A DNA stretch of 64,000 bases from Bacillus sp. DTU_2020_1000418_1_SI_GHA_SEK_038 (GTDB lineage Bacteria; Bacillota; Bacilli; Bacillales; Cytobacillaceae). Within the stretch, counting starts at the first letter, position 1. Each line of letters starts with the position of its first letter. Positions 49,307 through 57,917 of this stretch are shown here, piece after piece. The notes beneath the pieces were generated by a model. That model had not been told where the DNA came from. It did not search any database and worked only from the letters and a program-made list of their open reading frames with translations. A program made the translations under genes and the position numbers. The DNA lies in contig NZ_CP135435.1 in NCBI RefSeq assembly GCF_032341175.1, positions 1,178,001 through 1,242,000 of the forward strand, given 5' to 3'.

Positions 49307-50668
49307 TTATTCAAAAATTTTCCCTGGATTCAATATACCATTTGGATCCAATACATTTTTTATATCTTTCATAACATCCAGTGCTTCCCCGTGCTGAAGG
49401 GACTGGTATTTCTTTTTCCCTAATCCAACCCCATGTTCTCCTGTACAAGTTCCTCCACAAGCCAAAGCATATTTGACGATCTTTTCATTAAATTGATTTG
49501 CCCGTTCCATATCTAGGGGATTATCGGTGTCAATTAATACTCCTGCGTGAAAGTTTCCATCACCGATATGACCAATGATGTCACCTTGCAATCCTGATTC
49601 ATCTAAACATTTTCGGGTATATTCTACTGCATCTGCTAGTGTGGACAGTGGAACACAAACATCCGTATTCATGACTTGTTTCCCAGGGTTCTCGTGAATG
49701 AGCGCATATAAAGAATTATGTCTTACTTCCCATAGCTTTGCTCTTCCTAATGAGTCAGTTTCGAATTCAAACTCATAACAGCCAAATTCATTGAATATTT
49801 CTTTCGTTAGTTGAACATCCGATTCGACACTGCCTTTAGAACCGTGGAATTCTAGAAAGAGAGAAGCCCCCTCAGAATAATTTGTACCATATACTTTATT
49901 CATATATTGGATTGTTTCCCCCTCAACCAATTCAACTCTGGCAATCGGTACACCAACGGATAACATGGCGGTAGCAGCTTGAATGGCCTCGTTTACAGAT
50001 GGGAATACGGCACGTGCAGCCATAATGACTTCTGAAATACCATGAACTTGAAGCGTTAATTCAGAAAAAATACCTAATGTTCCTTCTGAGCCAACAAATA
50101 GTTCTGTTAAGTTATATCCTGAAGATGATTTTTTTGCTTTTCCACCAGTTTGAATAACTCGACCGTCAGATAAAACGACTTCCAAATTTCTTACATTATC
50201 TTTCATCGCACCATATCTAACGGTTGTTGTTCCACTTGCATTAGTAGAAGCCATACCTCCTAGTGTGGCATCAGCACCTGGATCAACTGAAAAAAACAAC
50301 CCATGTTTTCCAAGTTCCTTATTTAATTGCAGCCTTGTCACACCAGGTTGAACACGAACTAGAAAATCGTCTGGATTTATCTCTAGTATTTTATTCATTT
50401 CTTGAAAATCTAGAGAGATTCCTCCTTTTAAAGGAATCGCAGCCCCCTCAAGACCTGACCCCACTCCGAAAGGGGTAACAGGAATTTTATGTTCATTTGC
50501 AAATTGCATAATTGTAACAATCTCTTCTGAATTTCTTGGGAAGACGACAACATCGGGAAAGCTCGCTTCATGAAATGATTCATCTTTACTATGATTTAAA
50601 CGAACGGTTTCATTCGTACTGATACGATCATTAGGAACAATTTGTTTTAATTTCTCAGCAAGCGTCAT
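49307..50668 (-). CDS. FAD-linked D-lactate/glycolate oxidase-like protein (GlcD family)
   Basis: This 453-residue oxidase has an FAD-binding 4 domain (VTPFGVGSGLEGAAIPLKGG, then PGADATLGGMASTNASG and VGSEGTLGIFSELTL) and the FAD-oxidase C domain with HIGDGNFHAGVLID and CTGEHGVGLGKKKYQ. The family oxidises D-lactate, glycolate or other 2-hydroxy acids. ATG at 50668 has GAGGAG upstream. It lies 37 bp downstream of the aminotransferase gene on the same strand, so the two are likely one operon within the guanidino-compound island. Confidence 0.9.
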   Translation of the reverse strand: MTLAEKLKQIVPNDRISTNETVRLNHSKDESFHEASFPDVVVFPRNSEEIVTIMQFANEHKIPVTPFGVGSGLEGAAIPLKGGISLDFQEMNKILEINPDDFLVRVQPGVTRLQLNKELGKHGLFFSVDPGADATLGGMASTNASGTTTVRYGAMKDNVRNLEVVLSDGRVIQTGGKAKKSSSGYNLTELFVGSEGTLGIFSELTLQVHGISEVIMAARAVFPSVNEAIQAATAMLSVGVPIARVELVEGETIQYMNKVYGTNYSEGASLFLEFHGSKGSVESDVQLTKEIFNEFGCYEFEFETDSLGRAKLWEVRHNSLYALIHENPGKQVMNTDVCVPLSTLADAVEYTRKCLDESGLQGDIIGHIGDGNFHAGVLIDTDNPLDMERANQFNEKIVKYALACGGTCTGEHGVGLGKKKYQSLQHGEALDVMKDIKNVLDPNGILNPGKIFE

Positions 50669-50705
50669 GTTTATCTCCTCACATTATGAAACTTCAATAC
50701 TAAAA

Positions 50706-51890
50706 TCATATATTCCAACTATTATTTAACCGCTTTGAGTGTAAGAAACGTTCAATTCCATCTAGACCCTTTACTAAATCCTCCATCGATTGTGCATACG
50801 AAATTCGAATATATCCTTCACCATAATCAGAGAAAGAACTTCCAGGAATAACAGCGACTTTTTCTTGTTCAAGGAGGTTCATAGCAAAATCCATTGATGA
50901 TAGCCCTGTACTTTTAATCGATGGGAAAATATAAAATGCCCCTTTTGGTTCAACGACATCTAAGCCCATTTCTTTTAGTCTTATATAGGCGAGATCTCTT
51001 CGATGTTTATATTCATTTTTCATTGCTAATACTTCTTCCGTATACACACCTTGTTTTAATGCCTCAACTGCAGCATACTGGCTAATCGTACTTGGACAAA
51101 TCGAATTAAAAGAATGTATTTTATAAAATTGGTCGATTAAGTAAGAAGGAGCAAAAGCAAAACCTATGCGCCATCCAGTCATAGAATGTGATTTTGAAAG
51201 TCCGTTTATTATAATCGTTTTCTCCTTTAAATTTGGAATCGAACCGATTGAAAAATGTTTTTCATCATAGAGCAACTCACTATATACTTCATCCGCCACA
51301 ATAAATATTTGTTTATCTTCTAGCACTTTGCCAATCTCAAGCACTTCTTTTTCAGATAAAATTGTTCCAAGCGGGTTGCTAGGATAAGGGAGAAGTACAC
51401 AACGAGTTTTTTCGGTAATATGCTCTTCTATTTGCGCAGCTGTTAATTTAAAATCACTATTTGATGTATCAACATAGACAGGGACTGCATTACATAACTT
51501 GATTAAGGGTTCATACCCTGGATAAATAGGAACAGGTAAGATGACTTCAGATCCTTCTTCTAGAATCGTGCGAAAGGCAAGATCAAGAGCTTCACTTGCC
51601 CCAGTTGTGACGATGATTTCATCTTCCGGACGATACGATAAATTATAATTTTCGCGAACATAATTACTTGCTGCTACACGTAATTCATAGAGTCCGGCTG
51701 TTTCTGTGTAGGCATTTTGATTTTCGATAATTGCTTTTACTCCAGCATCTTTTACATATTCAGGGGTAGGGAAATTTGGTTGGCCAAATGTCAGATTTAT
51801 AATGTCTGGTGAACGATCGACTTTATTAGCAATTTTACGAATGCCTGACATTTCAATACCTACTACATTTTTATTTAGTAGATTAATCAT
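50706..51890 (-). CDS. Class I/II aminotransferase
   Basis: The 394-residue PLP enzyme of fold type I has INLTFGQPNFPTPE near the N-terminus, the YTETAGLYELR segment, PYPSNPLGTILS, a PLP-binding aspartate and tyrosine in IVADEVYSELLY and the Schiff-base lysine in IINGLSKSHSMTGWRIGFA. This is the subgroup of AspC/PatA/AraT-like aminotransferases, usually of 380-400 residues. Substrate is uncertain; a guanidino or basic amino acid keto-acid exchange fits the island. ATG at 51890 has GGAAGGA 9 nt upstream. An inverted repeat at 51949 lies in its leader. Confidence 0.9.
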   Translation of the reverse strand: MINLLNKNVVGIEMSGIRKIANKVDRSPDIINLTFGQPNFPTPEYVKDAGVKAIIENQNAYTETAGLYELRVAASNYVRENYNLSYRPEDEIIVTTGASEALDLAFRTILEEGSEVILPVPIYPGYEPLIKLCNAVPVYVDTSNSDFKLTAAQIEEHITEKTRCVLLPYPSNPLGTILSEKEVLEIGKVLEDKQIFIVADEVYSELLYDEKHFSIGSIPNLKEKTIIINGLSKSHSMTGWRIGFAFAPSYLIDQFYKIHSFNSICPSTISQYAAVEALKQGVYTEEVLAMKNEYKHRRDLAYIRLKEMGLDVVEPKGAFYIFPSIKSTGLSSMDFAMNLLEQEKVAVIPGSSFSDYGEGYIRISYAQSMEDLVKGLDGIERFLHSKRLNNSWNI

Positions 51891-51948
51891 TGTAATCATT
51901 CCTTCCATAATTTAGCTCTTTTTGTGTTCGAGGCCTAAGGGCGAATTC

Positions 51949-51968
51949 TTTTAGATTAATAGCTAAAA
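51949..51968. promoter_or_regulatory. Inverted repeat upstream of the aminotransferase, shared with the MsmX leader
   Basis: TTTTAG and CTAAAA flank ATTAATAG, making a 6-bp-arm inverted repeat about 60 bp before the start codon. The central 18 bases are identical at 63812-63829, where the outer bases change to A and T and keep pairing. It could be an operator. Confidence 0.4.
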
Positions 51969-52025
51969 GGAAAAGTATTTTATAAGAGGTAACCACCACC
52001 CTTAATATTTTGCTTCATAAGAATC

Positions 52026-52760
52026 TTAGCTTGAATGCCCCATTTTCCACGAAATTTTGTTTCCTGTATTTATCACTTCATCAATAATTCCCTTTAATGT
52101 TTCATCCTCCATATTCGAGATATTTAATTTAATACTGACAGCACCAATCACCCCGCCGTAATGATTGAGTATAGGTGAAGCGATAAAAGAAATACCGTCA
52201 TTTTGCTCGTCATGAAGCAATTCATATCCGTCAATTTTAATTTTGTTTAAACGTTGAAAGAATGCAGTTCTTTCAGCTTCTGGAACGGATTCGTTCACTA
52301 CTTTTCCTACAAAGTCAGTTGTCATATGTGCTAGCATCGTTAGATTAGCTGCACCTTCGTGTAACGGTGTTCTAAGGCCTAACTTGTCATGTACTCGAAT
52401 GGTTTGATGTATACAGTCAATTCTTTCAATAATGATAGATTCCGTACCTATTGGCTTGCTCAAATATACCGTTGCCTCTACAGTCCTCATTAAGTTTTCT
52501 AATTCAGGTCGTAACACGCTAACATAATCAAGCGTGTCGTAAACAATTAATCCGTATTCAAGCCACAGATTACCAAGTCCATAGAGCTTACTTTTCGGAT
52601 CTTGTTGGATCATTTCATGTTTAATCATGGCATTGAGGTTACGATGCAGGGAACTGGTGGGAAGTTTACATTCTTTAGCCAGTTCTGTGATAGAGAATTG
52701 GTTCGGATAATGTTGAATTAAGACCTTTACTATATGCATGGCGCGATCAATTGATTGCAT
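52026..52760 (-). CDS. IclR family transcriptional regulator
   Basis: The 244-residue regulator has an N-terminal winged helix-turn-helix (QSIDRAMHIVKVLIQHYPNQFSITELAKECKLPTSSLHRNL) and a C-terminal ligand-binding domain with GLRTPLHEGAANLTMLAH and ISFIASPILNHYGGVIGAVSIK, as in IclR proteins. ATG at 52760 is the likely start, giving MQSIDRAMH, with GGTAGGG upstream; the open frame begins 11 codons earlier. It is divergent to the first DDAH-type gene, across a spacer holding a perfect palindrome and a promoter, so it is the likely regulator of the guanidino-compound island. Confidence 0.92.
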   Translation of the reverse strand: MQSIDRAMHIVKVLIQHYPNQFSITELAKECKLPTSSLHRNLNAMIKHEMIQQDPKSKLYGLGNLWLEYGLIVYDTLDYVSVLRPELENLMRTVEATVYLSKPIGTESIIIERIDCIHQTIRVHDKLGLRTPLHEGAANLTMLAHMTTDFVGKVVNESVPEAERTAFFQRLNKIKIDGYELLHDEQNDGISFIASPILNHYGGVIGAVSIKLNISNMEDETLKGIIDEVINTGNKISWKMGHSS

Positions 52761-52821
52761 CAAAATCCCTACCTTTCTATTAAGCAGCAACATGCTGGGA
52801 ATACTTTTCCATTGTTAAGGG

Positions 52822-52843
52822 AATTTTCAGATATCTGAAAATT
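52822..52843. promoter_or_regulatory. 22-bp perfect palindrome, probable IclR operator
   Basis: AATTTTCAGAT at 52822-52832 is followed directly by its exact reverse complement at 52833-52843. It ends 5 bp before the -35 box of the promoter for the first DDAH-type gene and lies in the leader of the divergent IclR gene. That position suits an activator of the rightward genes and an autorepressor. Confidence 0.65.
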
Positions 52844-52848
52844 ATTAA

Positions 52849-52877
52849 TTGACAATAATCTCATTTTTCATTATATT
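52849..52877 (+). promoter_or_regulatory. Sigma-A promoter of the guanidino-compound operon
   Basis: TTGACA at 52849-52854 and TATATT at 52872-52877 are separated by 17 bp, close to the sigma-A consensus. It points toward the DDAH-type gene at 52936. Confidence 0.7.
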
Positions 52878-52935
52878 AAAACTAATTCCCGTTAGCAAGA
52901 ATAAAATTCCATTAGTCGGAAAGGTTGATAAAAAT

Positions 52936-53820
52936 ATGATAGAAACTTTGCAATATTGTAGTTCAATGTTTAAGAAATTGGATCATGTTATTGTGAAAAA
53001 TCCAAAAGATGCATTTATTAGCCAAGAACATTTACATCAACAATGGAAAACATTCAATTATATTGAGGAACCAAATTATGAGGATGCAGTAAGGGAGTAT
53101 GAAGAATTTATTGCAATCCTAGAAAAACACGTGAACAAAATTGATTATTTACCGTCATCTAATAAAACAGGGATTGACTCTCTATACGCACATGACCCAG
53201 TCAAGTTTACAAAACATGGTGCAATCATCTTGAATTCAGGTAAAAGACTAAGACAACCTGAGGCGGAAGTCTATAAAGAGTTTTTAAAAGAAAAAAAAAT
53301 CCCGATTATTGGTGAACTTACCGGTGATGCAATAGCAGATGGAGGAGATATTGTTTGGCTTGATGATCGTACCTTAGCAGTAGGTCGTGGTTACAGGACA
53401 AATGAAGAAGCAATCCGTCAATTAAGAGAAATAACAAAGCCATTCGTTGATGACTTTATCGTTGTACAGCTTCCTCATGATCAAGGAGAAGCGGAGTGCT
53501 TACATCTTATGTCTTTCATCAGTATAGTTGATCAAGATTTAGCAGTTGTCTATTCGCGTTTAATGCCTGTCTTCTTCAGACAATTATTAGTGGAGAAAGG
53601 CATTCAATTGATTGAAGTACCTGAAGAAGAATATCACAATCTCGGTTGTAACGTTTTGGCACTTGCCCCAAGAGTTTGTGTGATCACATCTGGAAACGAT
53701 TACACAAAAAGAGAACTTGAAAAAGCTGGAGCAACAGTCTATGAATACAACGGAAAAGAAATCTCTTATAAAGGAACAGGTGGACCTACATGTCTCACTG
53801 CCCCTGTTGTAAGAGTATAG
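52936..53820 (+). CDS. Dimethylarginine dimethylaminohydrolase/amidinotransferase superfamily enzyme
   Basis: The 294-residue enzyme of the guanidino-group modifying superfamily has SLYAHDPVKFTKHGAII, then ADGGDIVWLDDRTLAVGRGYRTN, a histidine in GEAECLHLMSFIS and the nucleophilic cysteine near the end in GTGGPTCLTAPVVR. These are the D, H and C of the pentein-fold catalytic set. It is longer than classical DDAH and only distantly related to the second copy at 59029, so substrates may differ. ATG at 52936 is the start; AAAGG lies about 11 nt upstream. It is the first gene of the rightward operon opposite IclR. Confidence 0.85.
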   Translation: MIETLQYCSSMFKKLDHVIVKNPKDAFISQEHLHQQWKTFNYIEEPNYEDAVREYEEFIAILEKHVNKIDYLPSSNKTGIDSLYAHDPVKFTKHGAIILNSGKRLRQPEAEVYKEFLKEKKIPIIGELTGDAIADGGDIVWLDDRTLAVGRGYRTNEEAIRQLREITKPFVDDFIVVQLPHDQGEAECLHLMSFISIVDQDLAVVYSRLMPVFFRQLLVEKGIQLIEVPEEEYHNLGCNVLALAPRVCVITSGNDYTKRELEKAGATVYEYNGKEISYKGTGGPTCLTAPVVRV

Positions 53821-53898
53821 GTAATATAGCAAAAATAGTTTACTTAATTAGCAGGTATATAGTTTTTAGAACGCATCGCGTTGGAAGGAGGGTATTGG

Positions 53899-54993
53899 AT
53901 GGTATTAGGCAACAGTTTATCCATTGTCAATGCTTCAAAGTATTATAAGAAGTTTAAAGCAGTTGATGATGTGAATTTAGAAGTAAATCAAGGGGAGTTT
54001 CTCACTATATTAGGACCAAGTGGTTCTGGAAAGACGTCATTACTTAAACTAATTGCAGGATTTGAACAGTTAAATCAAGGGGCTATTATATTAAATGATC
54101 AAGATATTTCGAAGAAAAAACCTTACGAGAGAGATATCGGGATGTTATTTCAAAATTATGCCCTTTTCCCTCATATGACGATTTTTGAAAATATCGCATA
54201 TCCCCTACGCCTTCGTAAAGTACCAAAGGCAGAAATCAATGAAAGGGTAGAAGCTGTTCTGAAGCTTGTCCATCTAGAACAATTTGGATCAAGATATCCT
54301 GAACAATTAAGTGGAGGACAACAACAAAGGGTAGCACTGGCAAGGGCAATTGTCTTTAACCCGCCACTTCTCCTTTTAGATGAGCCACTTGGAGCACTCG
54401 ATAAACAATTACGTAAGAAAATGCAACTGGAAATAAAGCATATTCAAGAACAAGTCGGAATCACAACTGTTAGTGTGACACATGATCAGGAAGAGGCATT
54501 AACCATGTCAGATAAAATTTGTGTCATGAACAACGGAAGGATCGAACAGGTTGATACCCCTGAAAACTTGTACAAGCGGCCTAAGAATCGCTTTGTAGCT
54601 GAATTTATCGGTGAAATCAACTTAATTAAGGGCAATGTTGTGAGTGTTGACGAAGAAAAAGCAAAAGTAAAAGTAAATGATGGTTTTATAGTTGATATCG
54701 GAGTAGATACTGAACTAGTCATGAAGAATAATTCGATGCTGATCGCTCTTCGTCCAGAAAATATTCAGATAGCTAAAGAAGAGTCTGAATTTCATAACAC
54801 GATTAAAGCCAAAGTTATTGAATCCATTTATGTTGGCGAGGCCTTTAATATTAAGACAAGAACGGAAACAGGAGAGGAAATAACAGCGAAGGTCCCTGCA
54901 CATGTTTCTAATTTACCATTAAAAGATAAAGAAATTATTCTAGGATGGAATTATAAGGATGCTTGTTTAATTCATGATGAAACACCAGCATAA
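53899..54993 (+). CDS. potA: ABC transporter ATP-binding protein, spermidine/putrescine type (PotA-like)
   Basis: The 364-residue ATPase has Walker A GPSGSGKTS, the Q-loop LFQNYALFPHM, signature LSGGQQQRVAL, Walker B LLLLDEPLGALD and the H-loop SVTHDQEEA, followed by a C-terminal TOBE domain with IALRPENIQIAKEE. This is the CUT1/PotA class. ATG at 53899 has AAGGAGG 7 nt upstream. It drives the importer made by the next three genes. The named class comes from polyamine systems; guanidino substrates are inferred from the neighbours. Confidence 0.92.
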   Translation: MVLGNSLSIVNASKYYKKFKAVDDVNLEVNQGEFLTILGPSGSGKTSLLKLIAGFEQLNQGAIILNDQDISKKKPYERDIGMLFQNYALFPHMTIFENIAYPLRLRKVPKAEINERVEAVLKLVHLEQFGSRYPEQLSGGQQQRVALARAIVFNPPLLLLDEPLGALDKQLRKKMQLEIKHIQEQVGITTVSVTHDQEEALTMSDKICVMNNGRIEQVDTPENLYKRPKNRFVAEFIGEINLIKGNVVSVDEEKAKVKVNDGFIVDIGVDTELVMKNNSMLIALRPENIQIAKEESEFHNTIKAKVIESIYVGEAFNIKTRTETGEEITAKVPAHVSNLPLKDKEIILGWNYKDACLIHDETPA

Positions 54994-55030
54994 AATTAAA
55001 AAAATAATGATGAAAGAGGGGAAATGATTC

Positions 55031-56086
55031 ATGCCAAAGAAAATAGTAGTTTTCCTATTTGCAATGTTTGTTGCAGTTATTGTAGCGGGCTGTGGAAACG
55101 AGGCAACAAATGGTAAAGAAAGTAAAGAACTAATAGTTGTAGATTGGGGAGGCCCTTATACAGAAATTCACCAAGAAGTTGTATTCAAACCATTTGAAGA
55201 AAAATATGATGTCAAAGTGAAAGTTGTAACACCGCCTGATGTAGGAAAATTAAAATCAATGGTGGAAAGTGGAAATGTTGAATGGGACGTTGTGAGTGTA
55301 GGTGATGATTTTGCCATTCGAGGCGGGAGAGAGGGTCTATTAGAGAAATTAGACTTTGATGTGATTAAAACAGATGGACTTCCAGAAGAGCTTGTTCACG
55401 ATTATGCTGTTCCTGAAAATACATTTTCTACAGTGATTTCCTTTAATACGGATACATTCCCTGTAGATAAGCATCCGACAACATGGGCTGAGTTTTTCGA
55501 TACAGCCAATTTTCCTGGAGATCGTAGCTTATATAATGATCCAATGTGGACGTTAGAAGCAGCTCTATTAGCTGATGGAGTAGAACCGGAAAATTTATAC
55601 CCATTAGATGTCGACCGTGCATTTAAAAAGCTTGATGAAATAAAAAGTCATGTGAAAGTGTGGTGGACAGCAGGTGCGCAGCCACCAGAGATACTAGCGA
55701 CAAATCAAGTGCCATTATCGAGTTCGTGGGCTGGCCGTGTTATAGCAGCCAAAACTGATGGGGCAGCAGTTGATGTAGATTTCAATCAAGGCCTAATTTT
55801 ATCAAACTCCTGGGCAGTACCTAAAGGAGCACCAAATAAAGACTTAGCAATGAAATTTATTGCCTTTTCTTTAGAACCTGAACAACAAGCAGCTCTTTCA
55901 AATAAATACGACAACGCACCAGCTAATGCTAATGCAATAGAGTTGTTAACTGACGAATCAAAAGTCCGATTAGGTTTAGATGACTCCACTGATTTACTAC
56001 AAAAACAGATATATATTAATACCAATTGGTGGGTTGATAACTACGAAGAGGTTAATGAACGCTTTAGAACATGGCTTCTAGAATAA
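55031..56086 (+). CDS. potD: ABC transporter substrate-binding lipoprotein (PotD/F-like)
   Basis: The 351-residue protein starts with a lipoprotein signal peptide (FLFAMFVAVIVAGCGN, lipobox VAGC). The mature part has LIVVDWGGPYTEIHQEVVFKPFEEKY, typical of the PotD/spermidine and iron/thiamine-type class II binding proteins, and NTFSTVISFNTDTF, then MKFIAFSLEPEQQAALS near the end. It captures the substrate outside the cell for the PotB/PotC permease. GAGGGG precedes ATG. The tryptophan- and aspartate-rich pocket typical of polyamine binding cannot be assigned by eye. Confidence 0.9.
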   Translation: MPKKIVVFLFAMFVAVIVAGCGNEATNGKESKELIVVDWGGPYTEIHQEVVFKPFEEKYDVKVKVVTPPDVGKLKSMVESGNVEWDVVSVGDDFAIRGGREGLLEKLDFDVIKTDGLPEELVHDYAVPENTFSTVISFNTDTFPVDKHPTTWAEFFDTANFPGDRSLYNDPMWTLEAALLADGVEPENLYPLDVDRAFKKLDEIKSHVKVWWTAGAQPPEILATNQVPLSSSWAGRVIAAKTDGAAVDVDFNQGLILSNSWAVPKGAPNKDLAMKFIAFSLEPEQQAALSNKYDNAPANANAIELLTDESKVRLGLDDSTDLLQKQIYINTNWWVDNYEEVNERFRTWLLE

Positions 56087-56100
56087 ATGGAGGTTGAAAT

Positions 56101-57003
56101 ATGATCGAAGTTAAAACTGAGACATGGGTACCTGATAAACAGGTATCCTTCTCCCGCCGTTTAGCAAGAATATCTGGATTACAATGGCTTCTTTTGATTA
56201 TCCCATTGGCATATATCTTAATTTTAATGTTCTTTTCAATGATCGACTTTTTTAAACTTAGCTTTTTTAATGCTGATGGATTTACATTAGAATATATCAA
56301 ATCCTTTTTTTCTACTCCAGTTTATTTGAAAGTGTTGTGGTTGACGTTAAAAATCTCTTTGCTCGTTACGGTATTTGCATTAGTGATTGCCTATCCGCTC
56401 GCATACTCATTAGTGATAACAAAATCAGCACTATGGAAAAGAATTATTTTTTCAGCTGTGTTAATTCCATTTTGGATAAGCTTACTTGTTCGTACATTTG
56501 CTTGGACAATTTTGCTTCGGAAAAATGGGGTCATTAATATCATACTAATGAAATTAGGGATCATCGACCAACCACTTGAGCTTATATATAATACGACTGG
56601 AGTTGTCATCGCGATGACTCATATTCTTCTGCCATACATGGTCTTAAGTCTCTATTCTGTTATGGCAGGGATAGATCAAAGATTGCTTCAGGCAGCACAA
56701 GGTATGGGAGCACGTCCTATGAAAGCTTTTTTTCAGGTCTTTTTCCCATTATCGGTTCCGGGGCTGCTCTCTGGTTCTCTATTAGTCTTTGTAATGGGAA
56801 TTGGGTATTTTATTACACCCGCTTTATTGGGCGGACCAAATACAATCATGATTTCGATGTTAATTGAAAGTAATATTAACACAACATTGAATTGGCACTT
56901 AGCCTCAGTTCTAGCTCTAGTATTATTTGTTGCAACGATCCTTTTGCTATTGATTGCTCTTCTGGTAACAGGAAAAAATCCTGTATTGAAGGAGTTGGAA
57001 TAG
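56101..57003 (+). CDS. potB: ABC transporter permease (PotB-like)
   Basis: The 300-residue membrane protein has about six segments and the permease EAA loop LLQAAQGMGARPMKAFFQVFFPLSVPGL. A cytoplasmic N-terminus of about 30 residues is followed by the first segment LLLIIPLAYILILMFFSMI. It forms the heteromeric channel with the next gene product, which starts two bases after this stop. GGAGG precedes ATG. Confidence 0.92.
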   Translation: MIEVKTETWVPDKQVSFSRRLARISGLQWLLLIIPLAYILILMFFSMIDFFKLSFFNADGFTLEYIKSFFSTPVYLKVLWLTLKISLLVTVFALVIAYPLAYSLVITKSALWKRIIFSAVLIPFWISLLVRTFAWTILLRKNGVINIILMKLGIIDQPLELIYNTTGVVIAMTHILLPYMVLSLYSVMAGIDQRLLQAAQGMGARPMKAFFQVFFPLSVPGLLSGSLLVFVMGIGYFITPALLGGPNTIMISMLIESNINTTLNWHLASVLALVLFVATILLLLIALLVTGKNPVLKELE

Positions 57004-57004
57004 G

Positions 57005-57787
57005 ATGTGGCTTAAAATATTGGTAGGCACTATTGTTATTGCTTTAATTTCTCCTATTTTAGTTGTGATTCCGATGTCTTTTTCTTCGGCTAGTTACTTT
57101 GAATTTCCAATTCCGGGTTACTCTCTGAAATGGTATCTTAACTTTTTCAATAACGATGAATGGGTAATAGGGTTAATTAGAAGTCTAGTCATCGCATTTT
57201 TCACTGCGATATTATCTACTATTTTAGGAATTATGGCTTCACTCGCTGTTTCGAGATTAAACTTTTGGGGTAAGAAGTTGTTTATGTCGTTGATGGTTGC
57301 TCCAATGATCATTCCAGTCATCATTACAGGGGTTGCACTATATCATTCCTTCGCTCCACTTAAACTGACGAATAACTTTGTCGGCTTAATATTAGCACAC
57401 ACAATTTTAGCAATCCCCATTGTTTTTGTAACAGTAACAGCTAGTTTGAAGGGGATGGACCGTAACCTTGAATTGGCTGCGATGGGGCTAGGTTCAACCC
57501 CATTTGGAGCATTCTTTAAAGTAACACTTCCGTTAATTCGACCAGGTGTGTTATCAGGTGCGTTATTTGCCTTTATTATTTCCTTCGATGAAGTTGTCGT
57601 CACCATCTTCTTAGGCGGACCAAATACAAAAACATTACCAATTGCTATGTGGGAAAATCTGAGAATCCAAGTGGATCCAACAATGGCAGCTGTCTCTTCG
57701 ATTCTAATTGTCATCACTATTGGATTGTTTGTTTTGGGAGAATTCTTCACAGCACGTAAAGCCCGAAAAGTCAGTAAGAATTTATAA
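57005..57787 (+). CDS. potC: ABC transporter permease (PotC-like)
   Basis: The 260-residue membrane protein has about six segments and the EAA loop LELAAMGLGSTPFGAFFKVTLPLIRPGVLSG. MSFSSASYFEFPIPGYSLKWYLNFF is the usual extracellular segment of PotC proteins. It pairs with PotB. Its start is one base after the PotB stop, so translation is probably coupled. A long hairpin follows before the lactate dehydrogenase-like gene. Confidence 0.92.
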   Translation: MWLKILVGTIVIALISPILVVIPMSFSSASYFEFPIPGYSLKWYLNFFNNDEWVIGLIRSLVIAFFTAILSTILGIMASLAVSRLNFWGKKLFMSLMVAPMIIPVIITGVALYHSFAPLKLTNNFVGLILAHTILAIPIVFVTVTASLKGMDRNLELAAMGLGSTPFGAFFKVTLPLIRPGVLSGALFAFIISFDEVVVTIFLGGPNTKTLPIAMWENLRIQVDPTMAAVSSILIVITIGLFVLGEFFTARKARKVSKNL

Positions 57788-57800
57788 GAAATAAAAATTT

Positions 57801-57834
57801 GCCTAGTTTAGGTGAAAAATCACCTAAACTAGGC
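57801..57834 (+). terminator. Intercistronic hairpin after potC
   Basis: GCCTAGTTTAGGTGA and its exact reverse complement form a 15-bp stem with a four-base loop. No T run follows, so it may stabilise the mRNA or only partly terminate. Confidence 0.65.
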
Positions 57835-57917
57835 GATTCTTGAAAGATAGCATCATATTCTACAAGACAAAATATCAAGAATCTCTTTAGCTTATGTTTA
57901 AATAAGGGAGAATTGTC

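Noticed and set aside
57343..57750. Leftward 135-codon open frame opposite potC
   Set aside because: Shadow of potC, composition unlike a real protein and no ribosome site.
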